Shown here: positions 57,675 to 64,000 of the stretch, piece by piece | Position numbering within the stretch: the stretch's first letter is position 1 | Layout: every line of letters starts with the position of its first letter | From: Polyangiaceae bacterium | Lineage (GTDB): Bacteria > Myxococcota_A > Polyangia > Polyangiales > Polyangiaceae | DNA length: 64,000 bases | Direction of reading: 5' to 3' | Assembly (NCBI GenBank): GCA_020633235.1 | Contig: JACKEA010000001.1 | Location: forward strand, 2,232,001 to 2,296,000 | Notes under the pieces: model-generated | The model's input: only the letters and a program-made list of their open reading frames with translations | Told to the model about the DNA's origin: nothing | The model's database searches: none | Translations under genes and position numbers: made by a program

Positions 57675-57739
57675 CGCGTGGTTCCGCGCCGGGCCAACAT
57701 CCATGGCATCAGGGGGTTGGTCCGCCGCGGAACCACGCG
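57675..57739. repeat. Paired inverted REP-like repeats (BIME-like)
   Basis: Arms 57675-57700 and 57715-57739 are near-perfect inverted copies (CGCGTGGTTCCGCG... read from each outer side). The core matches the single copies at 2414 and 29201. The pair lies between the PilT-like gene and bioB. Confidence 0.75.
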
Positions 57740-57792
57740 GAAGTCCGGTACGGCAGTTCCATCCCGCGGGGGAATGCTCTAGATACCTCCGC

Positions 57793-58758
57793 ATGTCTGC
57801 ACCGATTCGCCACGATTGGACTCGCGCCGAGGTGCGCGCCCTTCACGACCTGCCGCTGTTCGAGCTGATCGACAAGGCGCGCGCCGTGCACCTGGCGATG
57901 CATCCCGAGGGCGAGGTGCAGCTGTGCACGCTGCTCAGCGTGAAGACCGGTGGCTGCCCGGAAGACTGCGCCTACTGTCCGCAGTCCGCCCACTACAAGA
58001 CCGACGTGGAGCGCGAGTCGCTGATGAGCGTGGACGAGGTGGTGGCGGCCGCGGAGCGCGCGGTGTCGGTGGGTGCCACGCGCTTCTGCATGGGCGCGGC
58101 CTGGCGCGAGGTGAAGGAGGGGGAGGCCTTCGAGCAGGTGCTGGAGATGGTGCGGCGGGTCAAGGGCATGGGCCTCGAGACGTGCGTCACTCTCGGCATG
58201 CTCAGCGCGGAGCAGGCGGCGCGGCTCAAGGAAGCGGGGCTCGACGCCTACAACCACAACATCGATACCTCCCGCGAGCACTACAAGTCGATCATCTCGA
58301 CCCGCGGCTTCGAGGACCGCTTGGCCACGCTGCGGAACGTGCGCAGCGCGGGCATCACCGTGTGCACCGGCGGCATCATCGGCATGGGCGAGGGGATCGA
58401 CGACCGCTGCGCCATGCTGGTGGAGCTGGCGCGGCTCTCGCCGCATCCCGAGAGCGTCCCCATCAACGCGCTGGTTCGCGTGCCGGGCACGCCGCTCGAG
58501 AGCCTGCCGCCGGTGGAGCCGCTGGAGCTCGTGCGCATGATCGCGACGGCGCGCATCATGATGCCGAGCTCTCGCGTGCGGCTGAGCGCGGGGCGCTCGG
58601 AGCTGCCCAAGGAGGCGCAGCTCTTGTGTCTGTACGCGGGGGCGAACAGCATTTTCTACGGCGACACGTTGCTCACCACGCCGAACCCGGATCCCTCCGC
58701 GGACGACGATCTGGTGCGCACCGCGGGGCTTCGCCCCCAGGTGTCGGCGCCGAGCTGA
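57793..58758 (+). CDS. bioB: Biotin synthase
   Basis: The 321-aa radical SAM enzyme inserts sulfur into dethiobiotin, the last step of biotin synthesis. The cluster motif is GGCPEDCAYCPQSAHY with Cys55, Cys59 and Cys62. YNHNIDTSREHY and GGIIGMGEG are the conserved substrate and [2Fe-2S]-region motifs. ATG 57793 gives the normal length. The last 103 bp overlap the converging GT-C glycosyltransferase gene. No other bio genes are in the window. Confidence 0.97.
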   Translation: MSAPIRHDWTRAEVRALHDLPLFELIDKARAVHLAMHPEGEVQLCTLLSVKTGGCPEDCAYCPQSAHYKTDVERESLMSVDEVVAAAERAVSVGATRFCMGAAWREVKEGEAFEQVLEMVRRVKGMGLETCVTLGMLSAEQAARLKEAGLDAYNHNIDTSREHYKSIISTRGFEDRLATLRNVRSAGITVCTGGIIGMGEGIDDRCAMLVELARLSPHPESVPINALVRVPGTPLESLPPVEPLELVRMIATARIMMPSSRVRLSAGRSELPKEAQLLCLYAGANSIFYGDTLLTTPNPDPSADDDLVRTAGLRPQVSAPS

Positions 58759-60221
58759 CCGACGCCTTCGGTCTTGTCCAGCCGCGTGACCCAGATGGTG
58801 CGCACCACGCGGCCGCCGCGGCGCACCTCCACCTTGCTGCGGCTCTTCACCGTGCGGCCGGGCAGCTCGAGCTTCGGATCGAGGGGGAAGCGGCTGTCGT
58901 AGACGAGCAGCACCACGGGTGCGTCGAGCCAACGGCTGCGCGGGTACCAGCGGTCGAAGTCGTCCCGCTGGGGCGTGTTGCAGCCCACCGGCGCGCGGTT
59001 GCCGAGGGCGGCTTGGGCTTGGGCGCACACCACCCAGTGCGGCCCCACGACGACCGGCAGGCGATGGGTCTCGAGGGCGGTGCGCGTCACGGCGTCGTCG
59101 AGCAGTCGACCGCCCGGTCCCCAGGCGACCAAGTCGTTCGCCAGATCGTACTTCGGTTGATACAGACCTCCGAGCAGCCGCGGCGGCAGCTCGGTGGCGA
59201 CCCACAGCCACGTGAGCAGCGTGAGCGCCGCACCCGTGACCAGGGAGGCGACCGCGAGCTTCGGGCCCACGCGCTCGGAGCGTGCGGCGTGGATCGCGAG
59301 GGGCAAGTACGCCGGTGCGAGCCAGTGCGGCTCGGCGACCTTGGACCACAGACACAAGGCCGCCAGCACCACGCCGGGGACCACCGTGCACAGCCACAGC
59401 AGGCGGCTTGCGGCGTCTTCGGCGCGGCGGCGATACAGATCCACGGCGACGAAGCCGCTGGCGACGAGCAAGACCGGCGAGACGTACACCAGCTGTCCGC
59501 CGAGGAGCGCGCCCAGGTTGCGGAACGAGAGCCCGGCCTGGCTCTGTGTCGTGATCAGGCGATGGCGCAGCATGGGACTGCCGTTCTGGACTTCCCACAG
59601 CACCACCGGCGCCAGCAGCAGGAGCACCAGCAGGGCCGCGGCCCAGGGCGCGAAGGTTCGAAGCCGCGGGCGGAGCGCGCGAAAGCCGAGGCTCGCGGCC
59701 AGGGCGAGGGCGAGCAACAGCGCGCTCACCTTGCTGAGGGTGGCGATGCCGACGAGGGCGCCCACGCCCAGCGTGGCAGCGAACGCGGCGAAGCTCGACG
59801 GCGGGCGGGAAAGGGCGAACAGCGCGAGGGTGAGGGCGCCGAGCCAGGCCGTGGCCATCAATAGATCCGGCGTCAGGCCGAAGAGCCCCACGGCCATCTC
59901 CGGTGCCAGCGCAAGGGCCAGCACGGTGCGCGCGGCGCGAGACCAGGGCGCGCCGGTGGCCCGCGCCGCGAGGCCGCCGATCCAGGGCACGGCCGTGGCC
60001 AGCACGGCGGTGAGCAGGTGGGTCTTCAGGGGAGACGGAGCGCCCAGCCAGCGGGCGACCTGCCCGACGAAGCCGGGATGATCGAGATAGGCCGGCTGCG
60101 GATGCAGTCCGTAGCAGATGTAAAGCGCCTCGGCGTCACCGAAGCCCACGTGACCGGCGAGCTGAAGGCGCAGCGCGAAGAGCGCGATGCTGACGAACAC
60201 GGCCCAGCGCAGCGGCGTCAC
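58656..60221 (-). CDS. GT-C fold glycosyltransferase (PMT/ArnT-like)
   Basis: The 521-aa membrane protein has about ten hydrophobic segments. The first periplasmic loop carries the catalytic Asp-containing motif (FGDAEALYICYG, then AYLDHPGFVG), as in glycosyltransferase family 39/ArnT relatives that use polyprenyl-phosphate sugars. A C-terminal soluble part of about 120 residues follows. GTG 60221 overlaps the lpxB stop (GTGA), so the two are co-translated. Its last 103 bp overlap bioB on the other strand. The role is probably in lipid A or envelope glycan modification, from context. Confidence 0.88.
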   Translation of the reverse strand: MTPLRWAVFVSIALFALRLQLAGHVGFGDAEALYICYGLHPQPAYLDHPGFVGQVARWLGAPSPLKTHLLTAVLATAVPWIGGLAARATGAPWSRAARTVLALALAPEMAVGLFGLTPDLLMATAWLGALTLALFALSRPPSSFAAFAATLGVGALVGIATLSKVSALLLALALAASLGFRALRPRLRTFAPWAAALLVLLLLAPVVLWEVQNGSPMLRHRLITTQSQAGLSFRNLGALLGGQLVYVSPVLLVASGFVAVDLYRRRAEDAASRLLWLCTVVPGVVLAALCLWSKVAEPHWLAPAYLPLAIHAARSERVGPKLAVASLVTGAALTLLTWLWVATELPPRLLGGLYQPKYDLANDLVAWGPGGRLLDDAVTRTALETHRLPVVVGPHWVVCAQAQAALGNRAPVGCNTPQRDDFDRWYPRSRWLDAPVVLLVYDSRFPLDPKLELPGRTVKSRSKVEVRRGGRVVRTIWVTRLDKTEGVGQLGADTWGRSPAVRTRSSSAEGSGFGVVSNVSP

Positions 60222-61348
60222 GAAAGCCACGGCTTCATGTGCTCGGCGACGCGCTCCGAGGGCATCTCCGTGTCCTCTTCCAGCGGCTCTTCCAGGCTGG
60301 CGCGGACCGCGCGGCAGCGGGAAAGCCACGCCTCCCGCTCGTCCAGGAGACGACCGGCTTCATCCGCCAGGGCATCGGCGGTGAGTGCGCTCTGCAGCAG
60401 CTCCGGAAATACACCTCTGCCCAACACGATGTTCGGCAGCCCGACGTGGTCGATGCTCAGGTAGCGGCGCGCCATCGCTTCGCTGAGGGCGCCCGTGCGG
60501 TAGCCAATCACCGGCGGCACTTCCGACAGCACGCACTCCATGGTGACGGTGCCGCTCGCCGCGAGGGCCACGTCGAAGGCCGGCAGCACCGGGGGCGCGT
60601 TGGAAGAGATCACGCTGACGCCGGCCTGCGCGGCGCGGCGCGCGACGCCGTCGGCAACTCGTCGCGGCAAGGTGGGGGTGAGCACGATGCGCGCGTCGAG
60701 GGCGCCCCGCTCGGCGCGCAGCAGGGCGACGGCTTCCAGCATTGCGGGCAGGTGCGCGCTCACTTCGTGCGGGCGGCTGCCGGGCAACACCGCGACGTAC
60801 TCCGCGTAGGGTGTCATGCCGAAACGCTCGCGGGCCGCGTCACGGCTCACGCTGGGTGCCTCCAACGCGGGATGGCCGACGTAGGTCGCGCTCACGCCGT
60901 GACTCCGCCACAGTCGCTGCTCGAAGGGCAGGATCACGGCCATGCGATCGCAGGCGTGCTTGAGCGTCGGCGCTCGCTCGCCGCGCCAGGCCCACACCTG
61001 CGGCGGCGCGTACCACAGCACGCGCGTGCCGAGCTCCCGCAGACGCGGACCGAGCCAGCCGTTGAACTCCGAATAGCCGACCAGAAGCGCGGCGCGCGGT
61101 CGCAGCTGTTTGGCGCGCGCCAGGAGCTTGCGCGCCGCGCTCGCGATCCGCGGCGCGCGGGCCAGCACGCTGCCGATGCCCATGGCGCTGATGCTGCTGG
61201 CGTCGGTGAGCAGCTCCACCCCCGCAGCGCGGAGCTCGGCGCCGCCGAGACCGAACGCGTCCACGCCGAGGCGGCGCACGACGGGCGCCGCCATTGCGTC
61301 TCCCGAGCCTTCGCCGGCGGAGACGAGGAGCACGTTTTCTCCACGCAC
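60218..61348 (-). CDS. lpxB: Lipid-A-disaccharide synthase
   Basis: The 376-aa GT-B glycosyltransferase joins UDP-diacylglucosamine and lipid X to form the lipid A disaccharide. The opening VLLVSAGEGSGD is diagnostic, followed by VLWYAPPQVWAW, VGHPALEA and the donor-binding motif LPGSRPHEV. GTG 61348 is chosen because it starts just before the conserved strand; its frame stays open upstream into the previous gene. It lies four bp after the matrixin stop. Its presence implies that this organism makes LPS-type lipid A. No other lpx genes are nearby. Confidence 0.94.
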   Translation of the reverse strand: MRGENVLLVSAGEGSGDAMAAPVVRRLGVDAFGLGGAELRAAGVELLTDASSISAMGIGSVLARAPRIASAARKLLARAKQLRPRAALLVGYSEFNGWLGPRLRELGTRVLWYAPPQVWAWRGERAPTLKHACDRMAVILPFEQRLWRSHGVSATYVGHPALEAPSVSRDAARERFGMTPYAEYVAVLPGSRPHEVSAHLPAMLEAVALLRAERGALDARIVLTPTLPRRVADGVARRAAQAGVSVISSNAPPVLPAFDVALAASGTVTMECVLSEVPPVIGYRTGALSEAMARRYLSIDHVGLPNIVLGRGVFPELLQSALTADALADEAGRLLDEREAWLSRCRAVRASLEEPLEEDTEMPSERVAEHMKPWLS

Positions 61349-61352
61349 GCGA

Positions 61353-62231
61353 CTAGGAGCGGCGGCGGCGCGCCGTGAGCAGCGCCAGGCCGAGCAGCCC
61401 GGCGAACACCGCAAGGGATCCGGAGCCCGAGGGACGGCCGGGAGCGGTCGTGCAGCAGCCCTTGTCCTCGGGCGTCTTGCACTTGGTGGAAAACCCGTGG
61501 CGTGGCGTCGCGTCGCAGGCGCGGGACGTGTCTCCCGGCGGGTAGATGCTGCAGATGCCCGCGATGTCGTCGGCTTCCAGCGAGCGCATGCTGGTGTCCC
61601 CGGTGGCGTAGTAGCTGAACATCGTGGCGCTCTGATCGCACGAGTGCGACAGACCCAGGAAGTGACCGGCCTCGTGGGTCGCGATCGAAAGCAGGTCGTA
61701 CTGAGTGCTGACGTCGCCCACGGTGATGGCGTTCTCCGCCGAGTTGATTTCCACGTCGGCGTCGAAGATCTGTCCCGTCTTCACGTTGAAAGTGATGGTG
61801 GTCAGCGCCAGCGTGGAGTTGGATCCGACGTACGGCCAGTAGTCGTCGCGAAACATCCAGATGTTCGCGTTGGGCGCGTCCTGGTTGTACTCCTGACGGT
61901 CGCAGGTGACGGCGCCGAAGTCGTTCAGGTTGATGCTCGGCGTGCCGCCCACGGCACAGGGCGCGGACTGCCACTGGACGAAACCGGTGGCCACGGCGTT
62001 CCTCAGCGTCTCGAAGTCGATGCCGCGCAAGGGCGAGCCGTCCACCTGGGTGCTGAAGGAGACGCAGGAGCTCGGCCAGTACAGCGGCAGCCCGCCATCG
62101 AGGCACTGATCGCAGCTGGGGCTGGTGGAGCACGTCTTGGAGGTACAGGTGGTGGTGCGGCAATAGGCGGACGCCGCGGACGAAAGCCCGAAGACGAAGA
62201 GCCCTGCCGCCAAGGCAATCTCAGCGCGCAC
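61353..62231 (-). CDS. Matrixin-like zinc metalloprotease with MYXO-CTERM-like tail
   Basis: The 292-aa exported protein has a Sec signal ending SAASAYC (about residue 23). The catalytic domain is metzincin-like: HEAGHFLGLSH gives HExxHxxGxxH, and a Met appears later in SATMFSYYA. The C-terminus has a C-C pair, a Ser/Gly linker, one hydrophobic stretch (LAVFAGLLGLALL) and a final TARRRRS. This is the Cys/TM/Arg pattern of MYXO-CTERM surface-sorting signals. GTG 62231 has an AAGGAG box. It overlaps the upstream gene by 11 bp. Confidence 0.9.
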   Translation of the reverse strand: MRAEIALAAGLFVFGLSSAASAYCRTTTCTSKTCSTSPSCDQCLDGGLPLYWPSSCVSFSTQVDGSPLRGIDFETLRNAVATGFVQWQSAPCAVGGTPSINLNDFGAVTCDRQEYNQDAPNANIWMFRDDYWPYVGSNSTLALTTITFNVKTGQIFDADVEINSAENAITVGDVSTQYDLLSIATHEAGHFLGLSHSCDQSATMFSYYATGDTSMRSLEADDIAGICSIYPPGDTSRACDATPRHGFSTKCKTPEDKGCCTTAPGRPSGSGSLAVFAGLLGLALLTARRRRS

Positions 62232-62766
62232 GCCACGCTCCTTGGATACGACGGCGGGCTTCGGACAGCGACTGACCCACCAGATCCTGGACCGCCGAAC
62301 CGGCGACGCCGCGCAGCTCCGATAGGCGAGGGCTCGGGCGCAGCGTGCCGCGGATCGGATAGTGCCCCTGGGCCATGGCGCTGACCGCGTGCTCGCCGCC
62401 ACCGATGTCCGCGAGGAACAACACGGAGTCCTCGCCGATCAGCAGCAAGGCCTCGCCGTGGACGACCTGTCCCACGTCCCCCACCTGTCCGCCCAACGTG
62501 CGGACCAAGAGCTCGGCCCCGGGAGCGCTTCCGGCGATGGTCTCGTTCACGCGCAAGCGCGTGGTGGTGACGATGCGCTTTCTGCCGGCCACGGTCTCCC
62601 AGCGGCTCTGCGCATCCAGTGCGGTACCGACGACCGAGATCTGGCTGTCGGCCGACAGCTCCTTCAAGGTCACCGCCCGCGCAATGCTGGCCTGAGCTCG
62701 GCGCGGGAGAGCCACCGCCGCGGCCGCCCCCATGAGCGAAAGAAGGGCGCTTCGCCGCGAAATCAT
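62221..62766 (-). CDS. Tat-exported protein of unknown function, 181 aa
   Basis: ATG 62766 opens MISRRSALLSLMGAAAAVAL, a twin-arginine signal with an AQA cleavage site at about residue 26. The mature part is about 155 residues: a beta-rich region (ISVVGTALDAQSRWET, then ELLVRTLGGQVG) in which a repeated G-x-V pattern suggests an OB- or beta-sandwich fold. It is first in a four-gene operon (this gene, matrixin, lpxB, glycosyltransferase) and overlaps the matrixin start by 11 bp. Possibly a folded partner of the protease; this is inference. Confidence 0.8.
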   Translation of the reverse strand: MISRRSALLSLMGAAAAVALPRRAQASIARAVTLKELSADSQISVVGTALDAQSRWETVAGRKRIVTTTRLRVNETIAGSAPGAELLVRTLGGQVGDVGQVVHGEALLLIGEDSVLFLADIGGGEHAVSAMAQGHYPIRGTLRPSPRLSELRGVAGSAVQDLVGQSLSEARRRIQGAWRAR

Positions 62767-62879
62767 CGAGGTGGAGCCTAGCGCGACCGACTGATGGCGG
62801 CCAGCGGCTTCGGTTTGCACCTGGGCCCCGAGCGCTATAAAGCTCTGGCTTGTCGGCCGGTCCGACTCCCCCCAACCCA

Positions 62880-64000
62880 ATGACGTCGACGACGACGGCC
62901 AATGCGCCGCTCTTGGAGGCAGTCTCACCGACCCTCGCGGGTGAGCTTCGCCGCTACCTGGATCGCCACAAGAAGGAAGTGGAGGCGATGATCCGGCGGG
63001 GCGATGCCGCCGCGGGGCTACCAGCAGGGCAACGCCACGCGCGGATCTTCGATGGCTTGCTCTCGTCGCTGTTTCACGCCGTGCACGCCGCCCTCGTGCA
63101 CCACGACAAATGGCGTCCCGTGACCCTGGCGGCCGTGGGCAGCTACGGCCGCGGAGCGCTGTGCTTCTCCAGCGATCTGGACGTGCGGCTGTTGACCGCG
63201 GGCTCGGATGCAGAGAGCGCCCAGCCCATCGCCGAGGCCCTGCTCTACCCACTGTGGGACTCGGGTCTTGCGATTGGTCATCAGGTGGTGACCGCCGACG
63301 ACATGGTCGAGCTGGCGCGCACGGACTTGCCCACCGCGACCACGCTCCTCGACTGGCGCATCATCGCGGGGGACCCAGAGCCGAGTCAGGCGCTGCTCGC
63401 CCGCGTGTTCGAAGGTGTCTTTGGAGTGGGGCAGATCCGTGAGTTCCTCGAGCGCCTCCAGGAGCGCGCCCAGGCGCGCCACGAGCGCTACGGCGGCTCG
63501 GTGTACCTGCTCGAGCCGGACGTGAAGAACGGTCCAGGCGGCCTCCGGGACCTGGACATCGCTCATTGGGCTGCCCGCGCCCGCTGGCGCTCGTCCGAGC
63601 TGTCGGAGCTCGTTCGCCTCGGAGTACTGGTCACGCGCGAGTGGCAGACCATCTCCGAAGCCCAGAGCCTGATGTGGCGCGTGCGGAATCTGCTGCACGT
63701 GTACGCTGGTCGCCGTTCGGACCGCTTGAGCTACGACCGGCAGGAGCAGCTGGCGGAGGACTTGGGGTACGGCGCCGGTGGGGCGGCGGTGGAGCACTTC
63801 ATGCGGGACTACTACCGGTCCGCCCGCGAGGTGCTCCGAGCGCGGGACATGCTTCTTGCCCGCGCCGCACCACCACCCACGCGCAGACCGCACGAAGTGA
63901 GCATCGGCAAAGGGCTCAAGATCATCAACGCTGCGGTGACCCTGGCGCACCCGTCGGCGTTGGACGCCGAGCCGGCGCTGGCCCTGCGTCTGTACGACGA
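62880..64000 (+). CDS. glnD: GlnD, uridylyltransferase/uridylyl-removing enzyme (partial)
   Basis: The gene starts at ATG 62880 and runs off the right edge after 373 codons. The nucleotidyltransferase motif is AVGSYGRGALCFSSDLDV (GS...SDxD), and the GlnD-specific NGPGGLRDLDIAHW helix follows. GlnD senses glutamine and modifies the PII proteins. The HD and ACT domains expected in the C-terminal part lie outside the window. It is divergent from the Tat-exported protein gene (113 bp between starts). Confidence 0.95.
   Translation, partial: MTSTTTANAPLLEAVSPTLAGELRRYLDRHKKEVEAMIRRGDAAAGLPAGQRHARIFDGLLSSLFHAVHAALVHHDKWRPVTLAAVGSYGRGALCFSSDLDVRLLTAGSDAESAQPIAEALLYPLWDSGLAIGHQVVTADDMVELARTDLPTATTLLDWRIIAGDPEPSQALLARVFEGVFGVGQIREFLERLQERAQARHERYGGSVYLLEPDVKNGPGGLRDLDIAHWAARARWRSSELSELVRLGVLVTREWQTISEAQSLMWRVRNLLHVYAGRRSDRLSYDRQEQLAEDLGYGAGGAAVEHFMRDYYRSAREVLRARDMLLARAAPPPTRRPHEVSIGKGLKIINAAVTLAHPSALDAEPALALRLYD

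Noticed and set aside
57816..59864. 682-codon open frame on the plus strand
   Set aside because: It is out of frame inside bioB and antisense to the glycosyltransferase gene, both of which have conserved motifs.

Overview
The window is high-GC bacterial DNA, near 70% in most coding stretches I sampled. Its gene content points to a myxobacterium, most likely of the Sorangium/Polyangiaceae group. The signs are about fifteen lipoprotein genes, many with Gly/Ala/Thr-rich linkers and many cysteines, a matrixin-like protease with a MYXO-CTERM-like tail, a trypsin/thrombospondin-type-3 protein, and an ECF sigma factor with a long proline-rich tail. Placement below phylum level is inference. No phage, plasmid or intact transposon was found. 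One tRNA (Phe, GAA) is present.

Layout. 1-6 kb: surface lipoproteins, including a paralogous pair (831 and 5064), around a Coq4-like gene, a divergent TetR regulator and a CocE/NonD-type hydrolase. 6-17 kb: the giant helicase gene lhr and the DNA glycosylase gene nei. These look as if they once overlapped directly but are now separated by about 5.8 kb of lower-GC DNA holding a protease and two lipoproteins. The segment is bounded by a 28-bp direct repeat. 17-24 kb: more lipoproteins, a conserved unknown gene divergent from an ECF sigma factor, and a secreted hydrolase-like protein. 24-29 kb: a DHH-CBS phosphoesterase, a PIN-domain remnant, and a tightly packed KaiC-like ATPase / YqiA-like hydrolase / OPT transporter / membrane protein operon. 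29-34 kb: a beta-helix Gly-rich lipoprotein, a VWA lipoprotein, a 5'-truncated TnpB remnant and a VanY-like peptidase. 34-39 kb: gamma-glutamyltransferase, a coiled-coil protein and DNA polymerase IV in one operon, then a MscS channel fused to a cyclic-nucleotide-binding domain.

39-48 kb: a radical SAM / B-box / TatD operon on the minus strand; a lipoprotein plus histidine-phosphatase pair; an XPB-like helicase followed directly by its Bax1 (DUF790) partner; then SpeD and an outer-membrane-like protein. 48-57 kb: a CehA/McbA-type PHP protein, tRNA-Phe, a molybdopterin oxidoreductase overlapping a Uma2-family gene, and a PilT-like ATPase. 57-64 kb: bioB, converging on a minus-strand operon (Tat-exported protein, matrixin, lpxB, GT-C glycosyltransferase), and the start of glnD at the right edge.

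A short GC-rich repeat family recurs at least thirteen times, nearly always between genes. It occurs singly and as head-to-head inverted pairs, resembling REP/BIME elements. The DNA-maintenance genes (lhr, nei, dinB, XPB-Bax1, tatD) are scattered across several transcription units, not gathered in one locus.
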